Program-made: the position numbers and the translations under genes | Origin: Apis mellifera | Lineage: Eukaryota; Arthropoda; Insecta; Hymenoptera; Apidae | DNA: 64,000 bases | Direction of reading: 5' to 3' | Assembly (NCBI RefSeq): GCF_003254395.2 | Contig: NC_037639.1 | Span: 6,831,501-6,895,500 of the forward strand | Shown here: positions 38,579 through 52,468 of the stretch, one piece after another | Numbering within the stretch: position 1 is the stretch's first letter | Layout: each line of letters starts with the position of its first letter | The notes under the pieces: model-generated | Databases searched by the model: none | The model's input: the letters and a program-made list of their open reading frames with translations, nothing else | What the model was told of the DNA's origin: nothing

Positions 38579-39884
38579 GATGTAAGGAGTTGAATTCTAT
38601 TTGTAAATAGTCCGATGAAAGCATGAAATATGATTCGATGGTAGAAAGAAATTTGTTATTTTATATATCCTTTTGTATTCATCATCAGAATGCACATCCG
38701 AGACGAATTTTCTCATTATACTATTCTTCTTTTTCTATCTATAAGCTAAAAGCTATATGTATAGTTTCAGTTAACATTTCAATTCAAGCTTAACTTTAAG
38801 TTTGTATAGAAACAAGGCAACATTTCAAATCAAATTATTTAAATTTTGAAATATGAAATATTGGTAGACAGAAATTTTCTTTCTCTTTTAAGAAACTTGT
38901 TCTTGATTTCTTCCTTATCATAGTTGCACTCGTGAATTCACTCGTGAAATTGTTTTATCTGACCATCTGAAATGTTAATTCAACCGCGGTGCACTCTGAT
39001 CCTAATCCTAAACCCACGCGGGGGTATTAGATTCCGTGTTAAACTGGAGTAGGCAATTATGGAGCAGCTTTCCCAAATTAAGGACATATGCAATGTTACA
39101 TCTACCAACAAATCTTCATTAATATCCGCTTAATATCCTGGAAAAAATTAAAACCTAAGAAAGACACCTTACGAATCAAGATCCAAGTTAAACCTTTCTA
39201 TTCCAAGTTTAAACTTTAAAGATCAAGTTTCTTAAAATACGCACAGATAAAATTATCTTAAACTTTTTCGTCATCGAACATTGCAATAATAGATAATCGA
39301 AAGATAAATCATCTGACGAAATTCGAAGAGTCAATCAATCTTGATCCCTTCCCTTCCATTCTTAAAATATTTACCACGAACCAAGAGATCGCGTTAAGAA
39401 TGACTTAATAATACATTTCACCAAATAAGAAGACGCGTATACATATATATATGTATCCCTTTCGAGGGTTTATATCGGTGACCAATCGACGCCTATGCAT
39501 CCTGGGTCGCATAACTTCAACCAAATTCCACGAAGGAACGTTAATTACCAAGGCAACGTTAATTTAGCTGCAATATTATGCGCGCCGCGTACTATATTAT
39601 AGAGAGACGCGAGTGTACGAGAGTGTGGATCGTGGTCATCGTGACGATAATAATTACGATAATAATACGAATGGTAATTACGTTATCTATTCACCGTGCA
39701 ATCACCTATGACCCTGCTCTATCGATCTTCGCCATCCTTGCCATCGTTTTCGTTCAATTTCGCATGACGTGATACGATCGATTTCGAAAGATCTCGATTC
39801 AGTTGCGTACGATTAGATTCCTCGCGATTAGTATCGAATCACGTTCGTTGTCCAATTTCGTCTGTCGTTTCGTATTATAGGAGA

Positions 39885-39946
39885 AGAGAGAGAGAGAGAG
39901 AGGGAACGCGTGAGAAACTGAGTGAATTACAGAGAGAGAGAGAGAG
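39885..39946. repeat. Two (GA)n microsatellites
   Basis: AG dinucleotide runs at 39885-39903 and 39931-39946 are separated by 27 bases. They are possible GAGA-factor-type binding tracts. Confidence 0.8.
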
Positions 39947-42900
39947 CAGAGATTGAAAGCAGAGATATGTATATACATATATATGAATAGATATATATTC
40001 GACAATCTTCTAGCTACGTATATCACGCAACGAGCATGCGTATGTATTACGCATCGTCGATAAATTTAAACCCTTAGAGATTGATGTTCAAGGATAATGT
40101 CGAACAGCATATATATAATATAGGTTTAACTGAGAGTTAAAGCAGTTAGTAGATTTTGATTCAGGTTTTTGTAATACGCGATGTATGATTTACCAAGAGT
40201 CGTTAATCGTTTTCGCGAAAATTACCTGTCTCTTATTTTAATTTAAGATATAATCGTTAAACTATATTAATTGGCAATTATGTTATAACGATAGCGCAAT
40301 GAGTTTCAAAATTGTAATGGACATATAATTAATTTTCGATAATCAAAATTAAACGATATTCCAGGAATTGTATTGCATCGATGAGATTGCTGGTTAGGCG
40401 AAAGGAATGTTCTATTGAGAGAAATTTTTGAGAAAGTTCTTATTGTAAGAACTATTCAATGAACTATTCTACTGTATCTTAAAATAAATTGTCATTTTTA
40501 TCGATTCATTACAATTTTATTCAGAAAAGAAGCAGAAAATGTAATAAAGAATTATTATCTATCGATTTATAAAACAGAAAGTCCTCGAGTTCGATGTAAT
40601 TCAATTAACTGTTAAAAACGCTTTTTTGTTAATTTCTATCTTATCTATCTTCTTGTTAATTCAAAATTTTTCTCACTTTAACTCGAGATTAACTCGAGTC
40701 TATCCACAGTTAAATTAAATCGATAGCTCGTAATTTCGAGTGAAGTGGAAGAATATATAGAACTTCACTTTTGAAAAATTAGAAAGATAAAGAACGACCA
40801 GATGATTACTATTTACAATGTACACTTTATTCCGTTACTGTTCCATTCGTATGAAATTTTTATTTTTACAAAAATGACAATGACATTTCAAATATAATGC
40901 ATTAACGATTCAAAATATCTATTCAAAGTACATAAATTGATGAATTTCTGCCGTGTTAATCCAATATAATACGCTGAAAGTCAAAATAAATCAAAAAATT
41001 TCATCTCTTTTTCCTGTCACTTTTTCCAGAGAAGTGTAAATAAGAAATATAAATGGACTAAAGATAAAAAAGTTTCAACGAAAGGAAAAAATTCTATTCC
41101 GAAACGAAAGGAAAGAACTATAATTAAATATCGGGCAGTAAATGACAATTTTTATCTGGAAAGATCATAATTACGAGAAAGGAGCTAAATAATTAAAAAG
41201 AATTCAATTCTACTGCATTGAAGTTGAATGAAAGAAAAATATATAAATAAATTATCCGTGCAAAGTATTTTCTACTTTTCCCGTGGAAAATTTTGAAGGA
41301 ATATTGTAATTAAATTTACCGTTTCAATCTCGTCGCGAAATTACCCTTACGATTTATGCTTCCATTAATAATTCGTTTACATTATACCTACGCGGAAACA
41401 CGAGCCACGAAAGTTAAGAGACACATCGTCATGGTGAAAATGAGAGTATCACAGAATGGAAAATAATTCCTTTGTTTTCCCATTATCGTCGCCGAGTCGT
41501 GTAATAGTCAATGGTTTATTCGTAGAGAAATATATTATTGAAATCTCGTAAAATTTAATGCTAATTATTCGAAACGCGCCACAATATCGTGCTCGAAGCC
41601 GAATTATTATTATCCACATTATACTTTCCCCTTTAATAATGAGCAACCCATTATTCGCTCTATCTTTCTCGAAAAATATCGCTAATTAGAATCGAATGAA
41701 ATTTAATACAACAGTTCTGAAAGGATCGTATTGAAAAAAAAAAAAAAATCACGCGATGGAATGATAAAACGTCCAGACAGAATATGAAACCATGAGAAGA
41801 TAATAGACACGTACTGCTTTGTGATTATACAAATATAGAATGAATTCACGGCACGCGTACACGGTATTATTTCCTCTATGAAAATATACGTGGATACGCC
41901 TTTGTATAGATATATTTTGATACTATCATTCAATCGAATCATAATGTATACAATTCTATTCAATCTATTCATATTACAAATTTCATTAAAATATTCATTA
42001 ATAATTTCGTCGAATTGTGTACATTCGGAAGGAAATGTTACTTGCAATTAATTAACAGCCACGTTATAATGAAGCAATATACGTTGAAACAAAGCGAGAA
42101 TAATATACTGATATATCTATATGATATATGAAAGATATCGAGAAGTTATAAAATGGAGAAGATAAAAAATTCCCTTTTATCATTCTCAAATTTCTCTCAG
42201 ACATGTGATTAACTCAAGTTATCAACTCGTGTTATTCATGAGATTTCATTACTCGACTCGGTATAACGAGGTTGATATCAGGTCGAGAAAGACGGTTGGA
42301 AGATCTGGGAAGCTAGAAATCGATGGGATGTAAAATAACACGTGTCCTCCGACAACGATAACATTTTACGATACTTGAGAATAAGTTTTCCCTCGCCGAT
42401 GGAAAATACTTTCGCACGCTTTGCACGCCCCTATCCGGTTTCCTCGAGCTTATCAGATGGAGCACGCGCCCCAACACTATCCGTTTCGTAATAACGCCAC
42501 CGTGAATGCACGTCTACGAGACAAACCGATTGCTCCACCGGGAGGATTTATATTTCAACTCGATGCTCCACTTACCACTTAGAACGTCGCATACGAAGCG
42601 GATCAAATCCGAGCCAATTTTGCAAATGTTTTTTGTCGAATATAGCCATCTCGTGACTAAGAAATTAAAAATTTAATTTAGAGGAAAATAGAACACGACG
42701 TGTATTTTGTATTCATTGTGTTTGAAATATTATCTAAGGTATAATTTCAAAAAAAGTAGAAAGATTTTCTAAGATTCATAATAGCGTCCATCATGATTTA
42801 ACAATTTGTAATCGAGAATATGAAGTTCAAAATTCTTTGAATGCGTAATTTAATTTCCGTTATTTCTCGCAGACTATAAGAATAAGAATAGAACAATTAC

Positions 42901-44651
42901 AAGCTACATTTATAAACCAACTTCCTATCGTTTAACGACAATTAATCTCGACTGGAATAGCCACTTCGTTTAACCGGTGTTCGCGAATGAAAAAGAGTTC
43001 ACCGCGTTCAAGAACTCCCGTCGGACGTAATGAAAGCAGCGAGTATAATTAATGCGTATGCGGAAAAACAACGAGGGGGATGAGAATATTCGCAAGTACT
43101 AAATTTCAATTTTTATCCATAAAGTGTTTTTTCACTCTTTTTTTTTTTTGTTCATTTTTTCATTTTTCTCTCTTCTCAACCATTGTCGACGAAGGAAAGC
43201 AAAAAAATGGCTACGCTTCCCCCCCCGATCGTTAAGAAATAATATCTTGCGCGTCAAGTTACTATGTTTCATCTAACAAATTGACTTTTAACTAGGAAAG
43301 AAATTACAAAAAAGGAAATGATCGTCTATTTTCACAATTTTTCATCGTAGCGATTGCTTATCTTCGTTCGTTTCTTTTCGTAATAAGTATTGTTGTTTTC
43401 ACTTTGGAATTTAATACAAAACTCGATTAAACTGCGCTCTCGTTGTGCGATTTAATTAATGTCGGTAAAACAATTGTCAGATAATTACGAGTTTGAACGA
43501 ATTAACCGAGTTTAATTCAGCGCATCCTTTTCCCCGTGTCTCTCCCCTCTCTCTCTCTTTCTCGCTCCTTGTTTGTCTTTTGACTCGAAACCAAGATAGG
43601 ATTAGTTTCGATTTTCAACTTGGAAACCGTGAAATAACGCGTATGTATTTTTTCCCTTTTTTCCTTGATCTTTTTACAAGTATCAATTTAATTCCTGATT
43701 ATTATGACTTCATTTTTCTTTCTCCCTCTCTCTCTCTCTTTTTTTCAAAGGAAACATATTTCTTCAAAGGGTAGAAAGAGCAAGTTTGAAATGTCAAAGA
43801 ATTATCAAGGTTCATCGGTCAGTATAAACCTCGATGCCAGAGTGTAAATTAACTAATAAAGAATTTAACTTTGTAACTACAATCAATATAGAAGTTTATC
43901 AACTTCAAACCCCCTAGATGAGTATGAATTACTAATTTATGAATTAAATTATATAATGAAATTTCATTCATTTCTAAAGTTTGTATCGATATAGAAGGGA
44001 ATATCGAATTATTGAATTTATCTTCTACGAATCAATAATCAATAGCGTTCAAATCCTGATATTATTTATCGTAATCTACAAATCTATAACGTATCGAAAA
44101 TTCTTTTATATTCAAGAAATTAATTTTAATTCTCCCACGTAAATTCCAATTTTCAATTAGCTCGCATGAATGATGACACATAATGTCACGCAGTATATTT
44201 TAATCGATAATCCACCATAAATGTCAGAAATGAAGAAATACGTTTTATATATTTATGTTAAAAAAAAAAAGAAAATATCGGTATACCTCGCGAAACTCTT
44301 TCAGAAATGATTCTCTAATAAGATTACACAACAATTTTATAAACGAAATAATAGAAGTGAAACAAACTCTTCGCAATTTCATTTTCTTCAGAAAGTCGTA
44401 TAGGTTACAACCATTTCCACGAACACAATCATACAAAAATAAACTGTTCACAATTTTTCATATAAATTCTTAATTCCATTTCTTCATGTTGACAAAACAA
44501 ACTATCTTACTATATTACTGTTAAAAAAAATTTTAAATTTAAATTTTAATTTGTTTCGTAAGAATACAAAACAAACTCTTCCCTTCCTTTCCATTTTCTT
44601 TTCAAATTTTAATTTCTTTCGCAAAGATTAGCCCGCGACTACAGCCCCCTC

Positions 44652-44666
44652 CTTCGCATTGCGAAG
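44652..44666. promoter_or_regulatory. CTTCGCA-T-TGCGAAG inverted repeat in a GC-rich island
   Basis: Perfect 7-bp arms around one base give a dyad resembling a bZIP (C/EBP-like TTGCGCAA) site. It lies at the start of the 44.62-45.20 kb GC-richer island. Confidence 0.4.
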
Positions 44667-44794
44667 TCGGGCGAAACAGTTCGCATTAAAAGCCATTTAG
44701 AGACGACGACTCATTAATAAGGTCGGTAAAATTAGTCCGCAGAAAAGCTTGAAACTCTTACTCTTAGATTTGCTTGAGAAGATCGCGGCGCATT

Positions 44795-44813
44795 CACCTG
44801 GTATGTTCACCTG
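44795..44813 (+). promoter_or_regulatory. Paired CACCTG E-boxes in direct repeat (TTCACCTGG x2)
   Basis: TTCACCTGG occurs twice 13 bases apart, giving CACCTG at 44795-44800 and 44808-44813. CAGGTG/CACCTG is the core bound by Snail-family zinc fingers and some bHLH dimers. Spacing near one helical turn and the GC-richer context suggest a regulatory module. Confidence 0.4.
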
Positions 44814-45732
44814 GAAACAAGGAGGCACAATCTCCCCTTCCCCCTCCCTCTATGTCTGAACGAGAAACACCGGGCAGAAGGATCTCTCGCAAAGTGGCGA
44901 GAGGATCGTTCGTTAATTAAATCTTCTTCGGCTCGGTAACCTAGCAGGCTTAACACGCCCAAGTATTTTAACTTTACGCGCGATTTTAGCACTATGCTCA
45001 AATGCTCTTACGTCAACGCACGCGACCTGGCCCACGAGTCAGTGGTACAAACACGAAACCAGGTCTTCCAATTAGCGAAAGCGCAAAACGTACTACAAAT
45101 ATTCGCTAAATGAGAGCTCGCTGACGACGAATGACGTAAGCTTGGCCACCCCCGCGAGACGAGAGAAAATTATAACAGCTTCCGTGTACCATCGCCGGCT
45201 AATTTAATTCTTACGTGGGGGAAGGGAGAGGGAGTTCAATTTGTTGGAATAATGTTCTCTGTCTGAACTTTTTCCTCCGCTAAAAATGCGTAGGAGATGG
45301 GAGATTGAGTTTATTAAAAAAATGGAGATTATAGAATTATTGGATTGAATGTTATATAGATTGAAACGACAAATCATTAATTTATTACATAGTTGAAGTT
45401 GGAGCGGATTAAACATTATTATACAGAGTGTTCTGTTATTAATGGTGCAATCGATGACAAGAAGGATGAAAAAGAAGATTAGAGGTTTTTTTATTTGAAA
45501 AGATTCGAGTTTAAATAAATTGGTAATTCCTGATCGAATACTTGTACTTGTTTTTAAAGATTGTTTTTTCTTAAGATCATTATCCTTACTTTCTCTAATG
45601 TTTTTTTATAGTCAAGTTGTTGTTTCTACTTTTTGTTTTAATTTTTATGCATTTAATGCATTAATCTTCATGTACGAACAAAGATCTTTAATATGTATTT
45701 AAATTTAATTGCAATATCGTCAAGCTTCTGAA

Positions 45733-45811
45733 TCATCTTGCTACATCTACCGTCTGATTTCTCCGCCCACGAAATGCCCTATCACAAGAGCAGTGCTCAT
45801 GGGATTTTGCT
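45733..45811 (-). CDS. Possible terminal exon (26 codons with stop), strand uncertain
   Basis: On the minus strand a good pyrimidine-rich acceptor, TTCCTTACCTTCTTCCAATTATAG, precedes a 79-nt segment. One frame of it reads SHEHCSCDRAFRGRRNQT and then a stop. Codon use and GC content are coding-like. The opposite strand also has an open frame of about 40 codons (45711-45827, including ISPPTKCPITRAVLMGF) that runs to a strong donor, GAAG|GTAAGG at 45828. Only one strand, if either, can be right. I cannot name a family. Confidence 0.2.
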
Positions 45812-46047
45812 CTATAATTGGAAGAAGGTAAGGAACAGGTTAACATAATTTTTGCATAAAACGAGGGATTATCTTTCACGATTTTAATTTCTAAAGAAAA
45901 TAATTGCAGCGGAATATTTTGCTGAATATTTTCTTAAATTTTTAAATTATTTAATATACAAGCTGCACGAGTGAAAAAATTCCTTTTCAGTTGGAATTAA
46001 ACCGAGTTAAAGGAAAATATTTTTGACTAAACGAATTAAAAAATATT

Positions 46048-46061
46048 GGGGGGGGGGGGGG
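46048..46061 (+). repeat. Homopolymer G14
   Basis: Fourteen consecutive Gs in an AT-rich context. Long G runs are rare in such DNA and are prone to slippage and assembly error. Confidence 0.9.
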
Positions 46062-46227
46062 AGGCAAGTGAAAAATATATTAAATTACCATTAATTGTTA
46101 AAATTATTTTACAGGATGAAAATTCATTTTAACATTTCTTTATCCAAGCATCGATAATCCGTTTTGTTCGTCGCGTGAATGTACCAGAGGAAATATTATA
46201 CGTATATCCAATTCACAACTGTGAATC

Positions 46228-46337
46228 CGCGAACGGTGTAATAACGTTATCTCCACGTAGCAGCCAATCTCGAGGCCTCTGGAATGGCACGAGTACTTTC
46301 GGTACTCGATGCAGGTGCATTGTTCTCAGGTAGTTTT
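46228..46337 (+). repeat. Dispersed repeat, copy C
   Basis: This is the fullest copy. Its left half (GGTGTAATAACGTTATCTCC then AGCAGCCAATCTCGAGGC) matches copies A and B. Its right half (CACGAGTACTTTCGG, then ATGCAGGTGCATTG) matches copy B. All three copies lie on the same strand within 9 kb. There is no coding frame and no flanking duplication that I can see, so the origin (old transposon, duplicated enhancer or RNA) is open. Confidence 0.7.
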
Positions 46338-49300
46338 GTGTGTGACCGAGTGAACGAGAATTGTTCGTTGCTATCCTATTTTGTGCACCTAATTCGCACA
46401 GAAAATTGTTACACCGTTTATCAGAGTTGTATATGATCGAATCGCAAAAAAGAAAAAAAAAATACAAAATTAGTGAGCTGAGAAAAAAGAAGAAAAAGAA
46501 AGAAAACGTTGTAAAAGATTTCTCTTTGAAATACTTCATTAAAGAATTAGATATTTTTCGCTTCAGAAAAGCGCGAAATAAAGATCCAAATGGCTTCTTA
46601 AGGGACGCTCTTAATTTCTTTCATATTTTTTCCCACAATAAACGTTTATTTCCGCATTACCATACCATTATTTTCCTTCTTATTTATCATTTTTCTTTGG
46701 CAAAAAATTGTTCCCCAATCGCGAAAAAGATGAACAGAATCAATAAGAAAGGAATAGAGAGATTGGGCAAACGAGAATTGGAATTAATCTCACAAGAATG
46801 ATTGTAATTTTATAATGATTTAACGTGATGAAAAATTGGGAGAAACGAGTAATAAAAATCGATAGACAAAGCGTTCTTCAAAAGATATTGATATTCATGA
46901 CAGCGGTGATGATCTTGCAAAAATTCCTCTTTGACTTTGATGGAGTCTTTGAAAAGTTAATCAGCTTTGAACCGATTAAATCGTCTGCTGAAGATGGTTC
47001 GCTCCTCTTAGAATTACGCCTGTCTTTGTTCTCGTCTTGCCTCGTCCAAGTTAACATTCTTATATCGATTGAACTGATATTATGAAACTTTACCAAGATT
47101 ATCAATTTGCAATTATCGAAAGGAATCGAAAGAATGAAAGAAAGAAAGAAAAGGGGAGGAGAAAGAAAATACAATTCGATATCAATGAACATCCTCGCCA
47201 CTCTCGTCGGCTCTACAAGGATCTATTACACTTTTTGCTGAATGAACGACAATAAGTGTTATTCCAATGAAAAGAGCATTCATTCATCGCGAAACAAAAG
47301 CAACCATGGAATTGTTGCTTTGTCGGCGCAAAGATCTCGCGATATCGATCGCAATCGTGACAATATCGAATCGAAACACAATTAATTCCGATTTTATTTA
47401 CATGTTCCCTCTCCCTCCCCCCAGAGATAAAAAATCGAAACGAGGAAAGAAAAGAGAAATGGACGCGCTACAGTTGTTATTCAAGTACGATCCAGTTACA
47501 AACTCTAGTGGCAATAATAATTAACCATTTGATTTAATCGTGAACGAGAGAAAAAGCTCGGGGAATGTATTTATCGGTGCAAAAGCGCCGAATGCTCAGG
47601 TTAAAACGATCACGGTGACGAGAGAATCTCGCCTTTGACGATTTTCAGATCTCTCCCTTGAAAATTAATCCCGCCGTCAAAGGGACGCCAAAATTTAATC
47701 ATTTCAGAAGCGTCTGCGCTTGAAAAGCAGGAAAGACGGAGTAAAAGTAAGAAAGCCACCGAGTATGGATAAATTTCAACGAGTCCATCAACCAGAGACG
47801 CGAGTGAGATTTGCTTATTCATTTGCCACTCGATTATGATGAAAGAATGATTTATGAATCTTTTGCAAAGAGAAATTTGATGACGGATGAACAAATGAAT
47901 TGAACGTATTCGTGAGAAAAAATTTATATAAAATTATTTTGATAATAAAGAATAATCCGTATGTATGTTGATTAACAGATATCAAGATATTTTTCAAGTA
48001 AATTCATTCCACTGCAAATTGTAGCAGTTCCGCGAATAATCCTTCGCCATAATCAAACAGCAGTAGACAAACAAGAACGCTCGGAAACAGAACACTCGAG
48101 TTGAATTCGCTGCCTCTAATCGTCTAGAGAAAAGTTTTGAAACTTCATCGACTCGTACAGATTGGATTATCTTGCTTAAAGAAACGCGCGATTCGAATTA
48201 TTAAGAGAAACTTGGTTAACAATGGATATACATCGTATATCTATTGGAAAATCTGATTTTTATAGAGTATATTCATAATAAATATCGATGATATTTATCC
48301 TGGATCACGTTCCCTAAGAAAATTAATTCCGATCAACATTCATGAACTCTCAGGAAAGAAGGATGATATCATGAAAATATAAAAATAAAAAAGTTGGATG
48401 GAGGAAAGTTGAGAAAGGCACTTTTTAAAATTTAATCAGTTCAAAGCTAATTGAGATACTTCTTATGAAAGATTCAATGTTTTTCTTGAGGATTAATATC
48501 TTTGTTTGGCGGTTAGGAAATATTTTTTATAATATAACGGAGATTAAATTATTGAATTAGATTAAAAACGGATGACGAATAAATATAATCATTTCGTTCA
48601 TGTTATCTGATTTTTTTTTCGATTAAAGATAAACGTAAATCCTCCGATGGATATATTGATTCAATATTTATTTTGCAATATATGAAATGTTTGAACTTAA
48701 ATTATGTTTTTAAACGTTATATTAGATTTATCGAGTCGCGATTATTTATACGTTTCAAAATTGATACGACATACAGATGATAGTCAACATAATCAAAACC
48801 TATCCAATTTCATCTCAATTGATAATTCAATTTTATAATTATCTCGCAACTTGACGATCTTTGTTAGAAATTCGTTAAAGATAAAATATAAAGAAAATTT
48901 ATATACGAATCGATCAAACGAATTCTCGACATTTTGTCCTCAACAAAATTTTCTCGCACAATATATATATATATATCGTCATAACGCTTATCAACGCACA
49001 CATCGATATTCGCGATATTTTGCAACAATTCATACGCGAGGATCGGGAAGCTAGGATTCATATTGCCACGATTAATAAATTCTCTCTTGGCTGCGGTTTT
49101 TGCGCACCGACCGCAGCGGAAATAAATACAGGGATGCAAGAGAAATGAAAAAAAAAAAAAAAGAAAGAAAAAAAAATGTAAAATCCGTTGCAATCGTGAT
49201 CACGATGCGGTTGTAAACACCCTTCGTATGTCCCCGTTTAATCACCCGCGGGGCAACTTGTTTGATTGAATGACAAAACGCGCCTAATCCGATGAGATGA

Positions 49301-52300
49301 TGAATCGTGACAACGATGTGATTGCACCTGGTGCAATAAAACGTGCGAGTAATGATAAAAGCAAGTAAAATATCACGCTGAAACGTGTGCGCGCAATTCT
49401 ATGGGAAACAGTTATAACTACTTTTAAACGCATCTGTTTTTGAACATATGAATCCGAATGTCGAAATGAAACGTCGTGTTTAAACATCTCATTTAACTGA
49501 TATGAAATTTCGTTATTTATTAACGAACGTACGAGCAAAAGGAAGAAAAAAAATTGTGCTTAATGAGAAGTAACTTTATACAAAAATCGAAGAGATAACG
49601 TTTAAAAATTTTTAAACGGAAAAATTTATTTTAATATAATAAATCTATCCAAGGTAAAATCTATAAAAAGACGCAATTATTATAATTATCGTAATAAATA
49701 AAAAGTTGATTTCCATACAAAAATAAAAAGACGACAATAATATTCAAATTTTAATGATTATTTTTTTTCGATGTAAAACGAGAAAATCACGATTACAGAA
49801 AATTCGGAAAAAAAAAGAAAGAAAGAAGGGTGTAAACAATTATTTTCAGTCGAATTTTTACGATCAATCGATTGGCGCACAAATTATAATCAGTAAAATG
49901 AAATCTAGCGGGTTGGAGAAATTGGAAAAGAGATTGAAAAGACTTAAAAAAGCGTAAATCGCGAATGTAACATTTCGCCCTATCTTTGCGAACGTGTTCG
50001 AAGCCATTCATCTTGTCTATGAACGACATGGAACTGAAACAGCAATCCAGATTACCACAGCTAATAAATTTCCTGCTCCCAGCAGCGAGGTAGAGAAACT
50101 GTCGAAGTACAATTTGCTAGAATTCAATCGACGAAAGTACAAAAATGAAAATCAAGGAAAAAACTTTAACGTAAAAATTAACATTAATACATTTTATTAT
50201 TGTCGTGAAACTGCAGTGAAACTTGTGTATAGTTTAACCGGTATTACATTGTTTTTGAAAAAAGATACTAGAATATTTAACAGAATATTTCTGTGAAGCA
50301 ACTTCAATTCAGAGGGAAATGTAAACACTTATTATGTCACTTTTTACGATCTAACGTTTACGACAAAACCATCTCCAGGAAGAAAGCTTTCACGATTATA
50401 AAAAACAAAAGCTATTCGTTTTGAAGGGAAATTTTTTATTATATTAAAGTTAGAAAATATGTATATATAATAGGATGAAAATGATTTTATAATAGAATCG
50501 ATTTTTTTTTAATTTAGAAAGATATTTAAATATAGTTAATAATAGATGGTAGACGAATAACGAAATAAAAATAGTGTGCTCGAATTGTCATGATCGATAA
50601 ATCATTTCCCGATTGTATCTCCGAGTCGGAAACGAGTGGATTGGAAAAATATTGCTGGAAATAGGGACGTTTTACAAATTTCCTTGTAACGTTGGCTATC
50701 GTGATCGAGGAATGATCATTTTGAAAAAATGCACATTTTTACATTATTCCCTTAGCGAAAGATCGTCGGATGAGACTTACTCATGCATTATCTTTTTCTT
50801 CGAGGCAAAAAATTAACTCATCCTTTTTGTATAATAATAATCTTGTTACGTATATAAAGATTCTAAGAAGATTATATTACAATGACCTGAATATTTAACA
50901 TTCGAAGTGCTTTCCTAAGAAAATTACCACGAGATTTTTCATGGTTTTTATTTTATTTAAAATTACATAAAATTATAATAAAATTGTCGATATTCGCAGC
51001 AATTTCCTCATTTACATAAACGATCTCTTCAAGATACCAAATGTACAGATCTTTTCTGTCCCGCATCAGTTCATATTATTAAACGACGCGTAGGTGCATA
51101 TCCGCACGAAAGAACGAAGAGGAAATTACCGGGTCCGAAAGATGGACCTTTGCAGATCCTGTAAACCATTTCGAAATTCACCGCGACCATTTCGGATCGA
51201 AAGTGGCGTTTTTTAAAGAGTAAAAAAACACGAAAAATTCAACGGCCTGCTGTAATGCAGGCTCGCCGCGTAACAAGATACACACCGCGTTTCGTCCTCT
51301 TTTTCCACTTGAATATTTCATCCTACTCCGGAAAGGGAGAGAAAAAGAGGGAAAGGGAAAAAGTACATCGACGATGGTATATAACGGGGGAGAGCAAACA
51401 GCCGCGTTAGCGAGTTAAGCTTACTCTTTTTTTTGGATAAAAACGAACATTTCCCTTCTGCGGGGCATTATTCTCAGCGGACACGAGAGGAAAGATACGG
51501 AAAATTTAGCGTGTGTTGAAGAATCGTTGAAGAAAAAAAGAGAATATCGTACGATTGTGCGCGGTTATTTACCGATAGAAAGCGCACAGAGAAATTCTGT
51601 CGCAAATCTATCAAGAATAAAATAGACCTAAATAATTTATGCTAAAATTTCTCCACAGATGAAGAATTCATCCTCTACGCGTGAAAAGCGACGAAATTTT
51701 CTCAACGAACTCCTCCTATCCTTCGATTCTTATCGAAATTCATCCTAGCCACGGAAGTGTAGTTAATAATCGATCTGGCGAAAAATCGTTCCAACTACGT
51801 CCGTTCTCCCTTCGGCCAATTTTCATTTAACGGCCGCCTCTTCGAAGGATACTAGTGGACGATTCCGTTCTCGAAACTGGGCGGAAATCAATGGTGGAGA
51901 CAAACCTCCGAAGTGGCGAATTCAATTTTCGAGACGGTCGTCGTCCGGCTGGAGTCTGGTTAACCGTGTCGGCGGGACACATTCATATACGTTCGCGTAT
52001 ACGTGTGTACACGGGGAAAATGCTCATATAGTCCCCTTGGAACGACTGATGGTGAACGAGCGCAGGCGGAACTGGCGAAGGAGGTAATCAGATTTGCGAG
52101 AGAGTGATGGGGTTGGCGCTCCATCAGCGTTTACAGCATTTCTCCCCCCTTCCTCCTATCATATGGCCGCTTCTTCCTCTGTCCCTACTCCGTTTCTATC
52201 TTTCTCCTTTCATCCCTATCGCTTTTATATATATATACTACATCGATAGTGGCACGTACACGTATGTACACGCAAGACAAGTGATCACCTTCGCGCTGGT

Positions 52301-52444
52301 GGCGTCGCGCATTTTACACTCTATCCTACCTATCCTATCTTGCCCATTTAATTACCCTGAAAGCCGAATGGTACAGCATCGTCTCTCGTTAACGAGAGAC
52401 AGAAAGAGAAAGAGAGGCAAGGGAATATAGACCGTTCGTCGTGG

Positions 52445-52468
52445 TCGTCGTCGTCGTCGTCGTCGTCG
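52445..52468 (+). repeat. (TCG)8 microsatellite
   Basis: Eight uninterrupted TCG units, a GC-rich and CpG-rich trinucleotide repeat in a GC-richer zone. On the minus strand one frame would encode poly-Asp, but no supported exon covers it. Confidence 0.9.

Larger units (their letters stand above)
38579..46227. other. Non-coding stretch between dispersed-repeat copies B and C
   Basis: No reliable exon is seen except the ambiguous candidates at 45.7-45.8 kb. GC-richer islands at 42.35-42.62 and 44.62-45.20 kb look regulatory. (GA)n and (CT)n tracts occur at 39885-39903, 39931-39946, 43545-43560 and 43722-43740. An ORF at 39578-39772 is isoleucine-rich low complexity and is not called. Confidence 0.45.

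Noticed and set aside
39578..39772. 64-codon frame rich in Ile/Val resembling a membrane helix
   Set aside because: It arises from ATAATAATTACG-type repetitive DNA and has no start, splice or promoter support.
46361..46801. 146-codon plus-strand frame
   Set aside because: It starts without ATG, is Lys-rich from A-rich DNA, shows no domain, and has no splice or promoter support.
52046..52084. Possible short ATG frame running to GAG|GTAATC in a GC-rich zone
   Set aside because: The start context is poor, the donor is weak and the frame is only about a dozen Arg-rich codons. It is compatible with chance.
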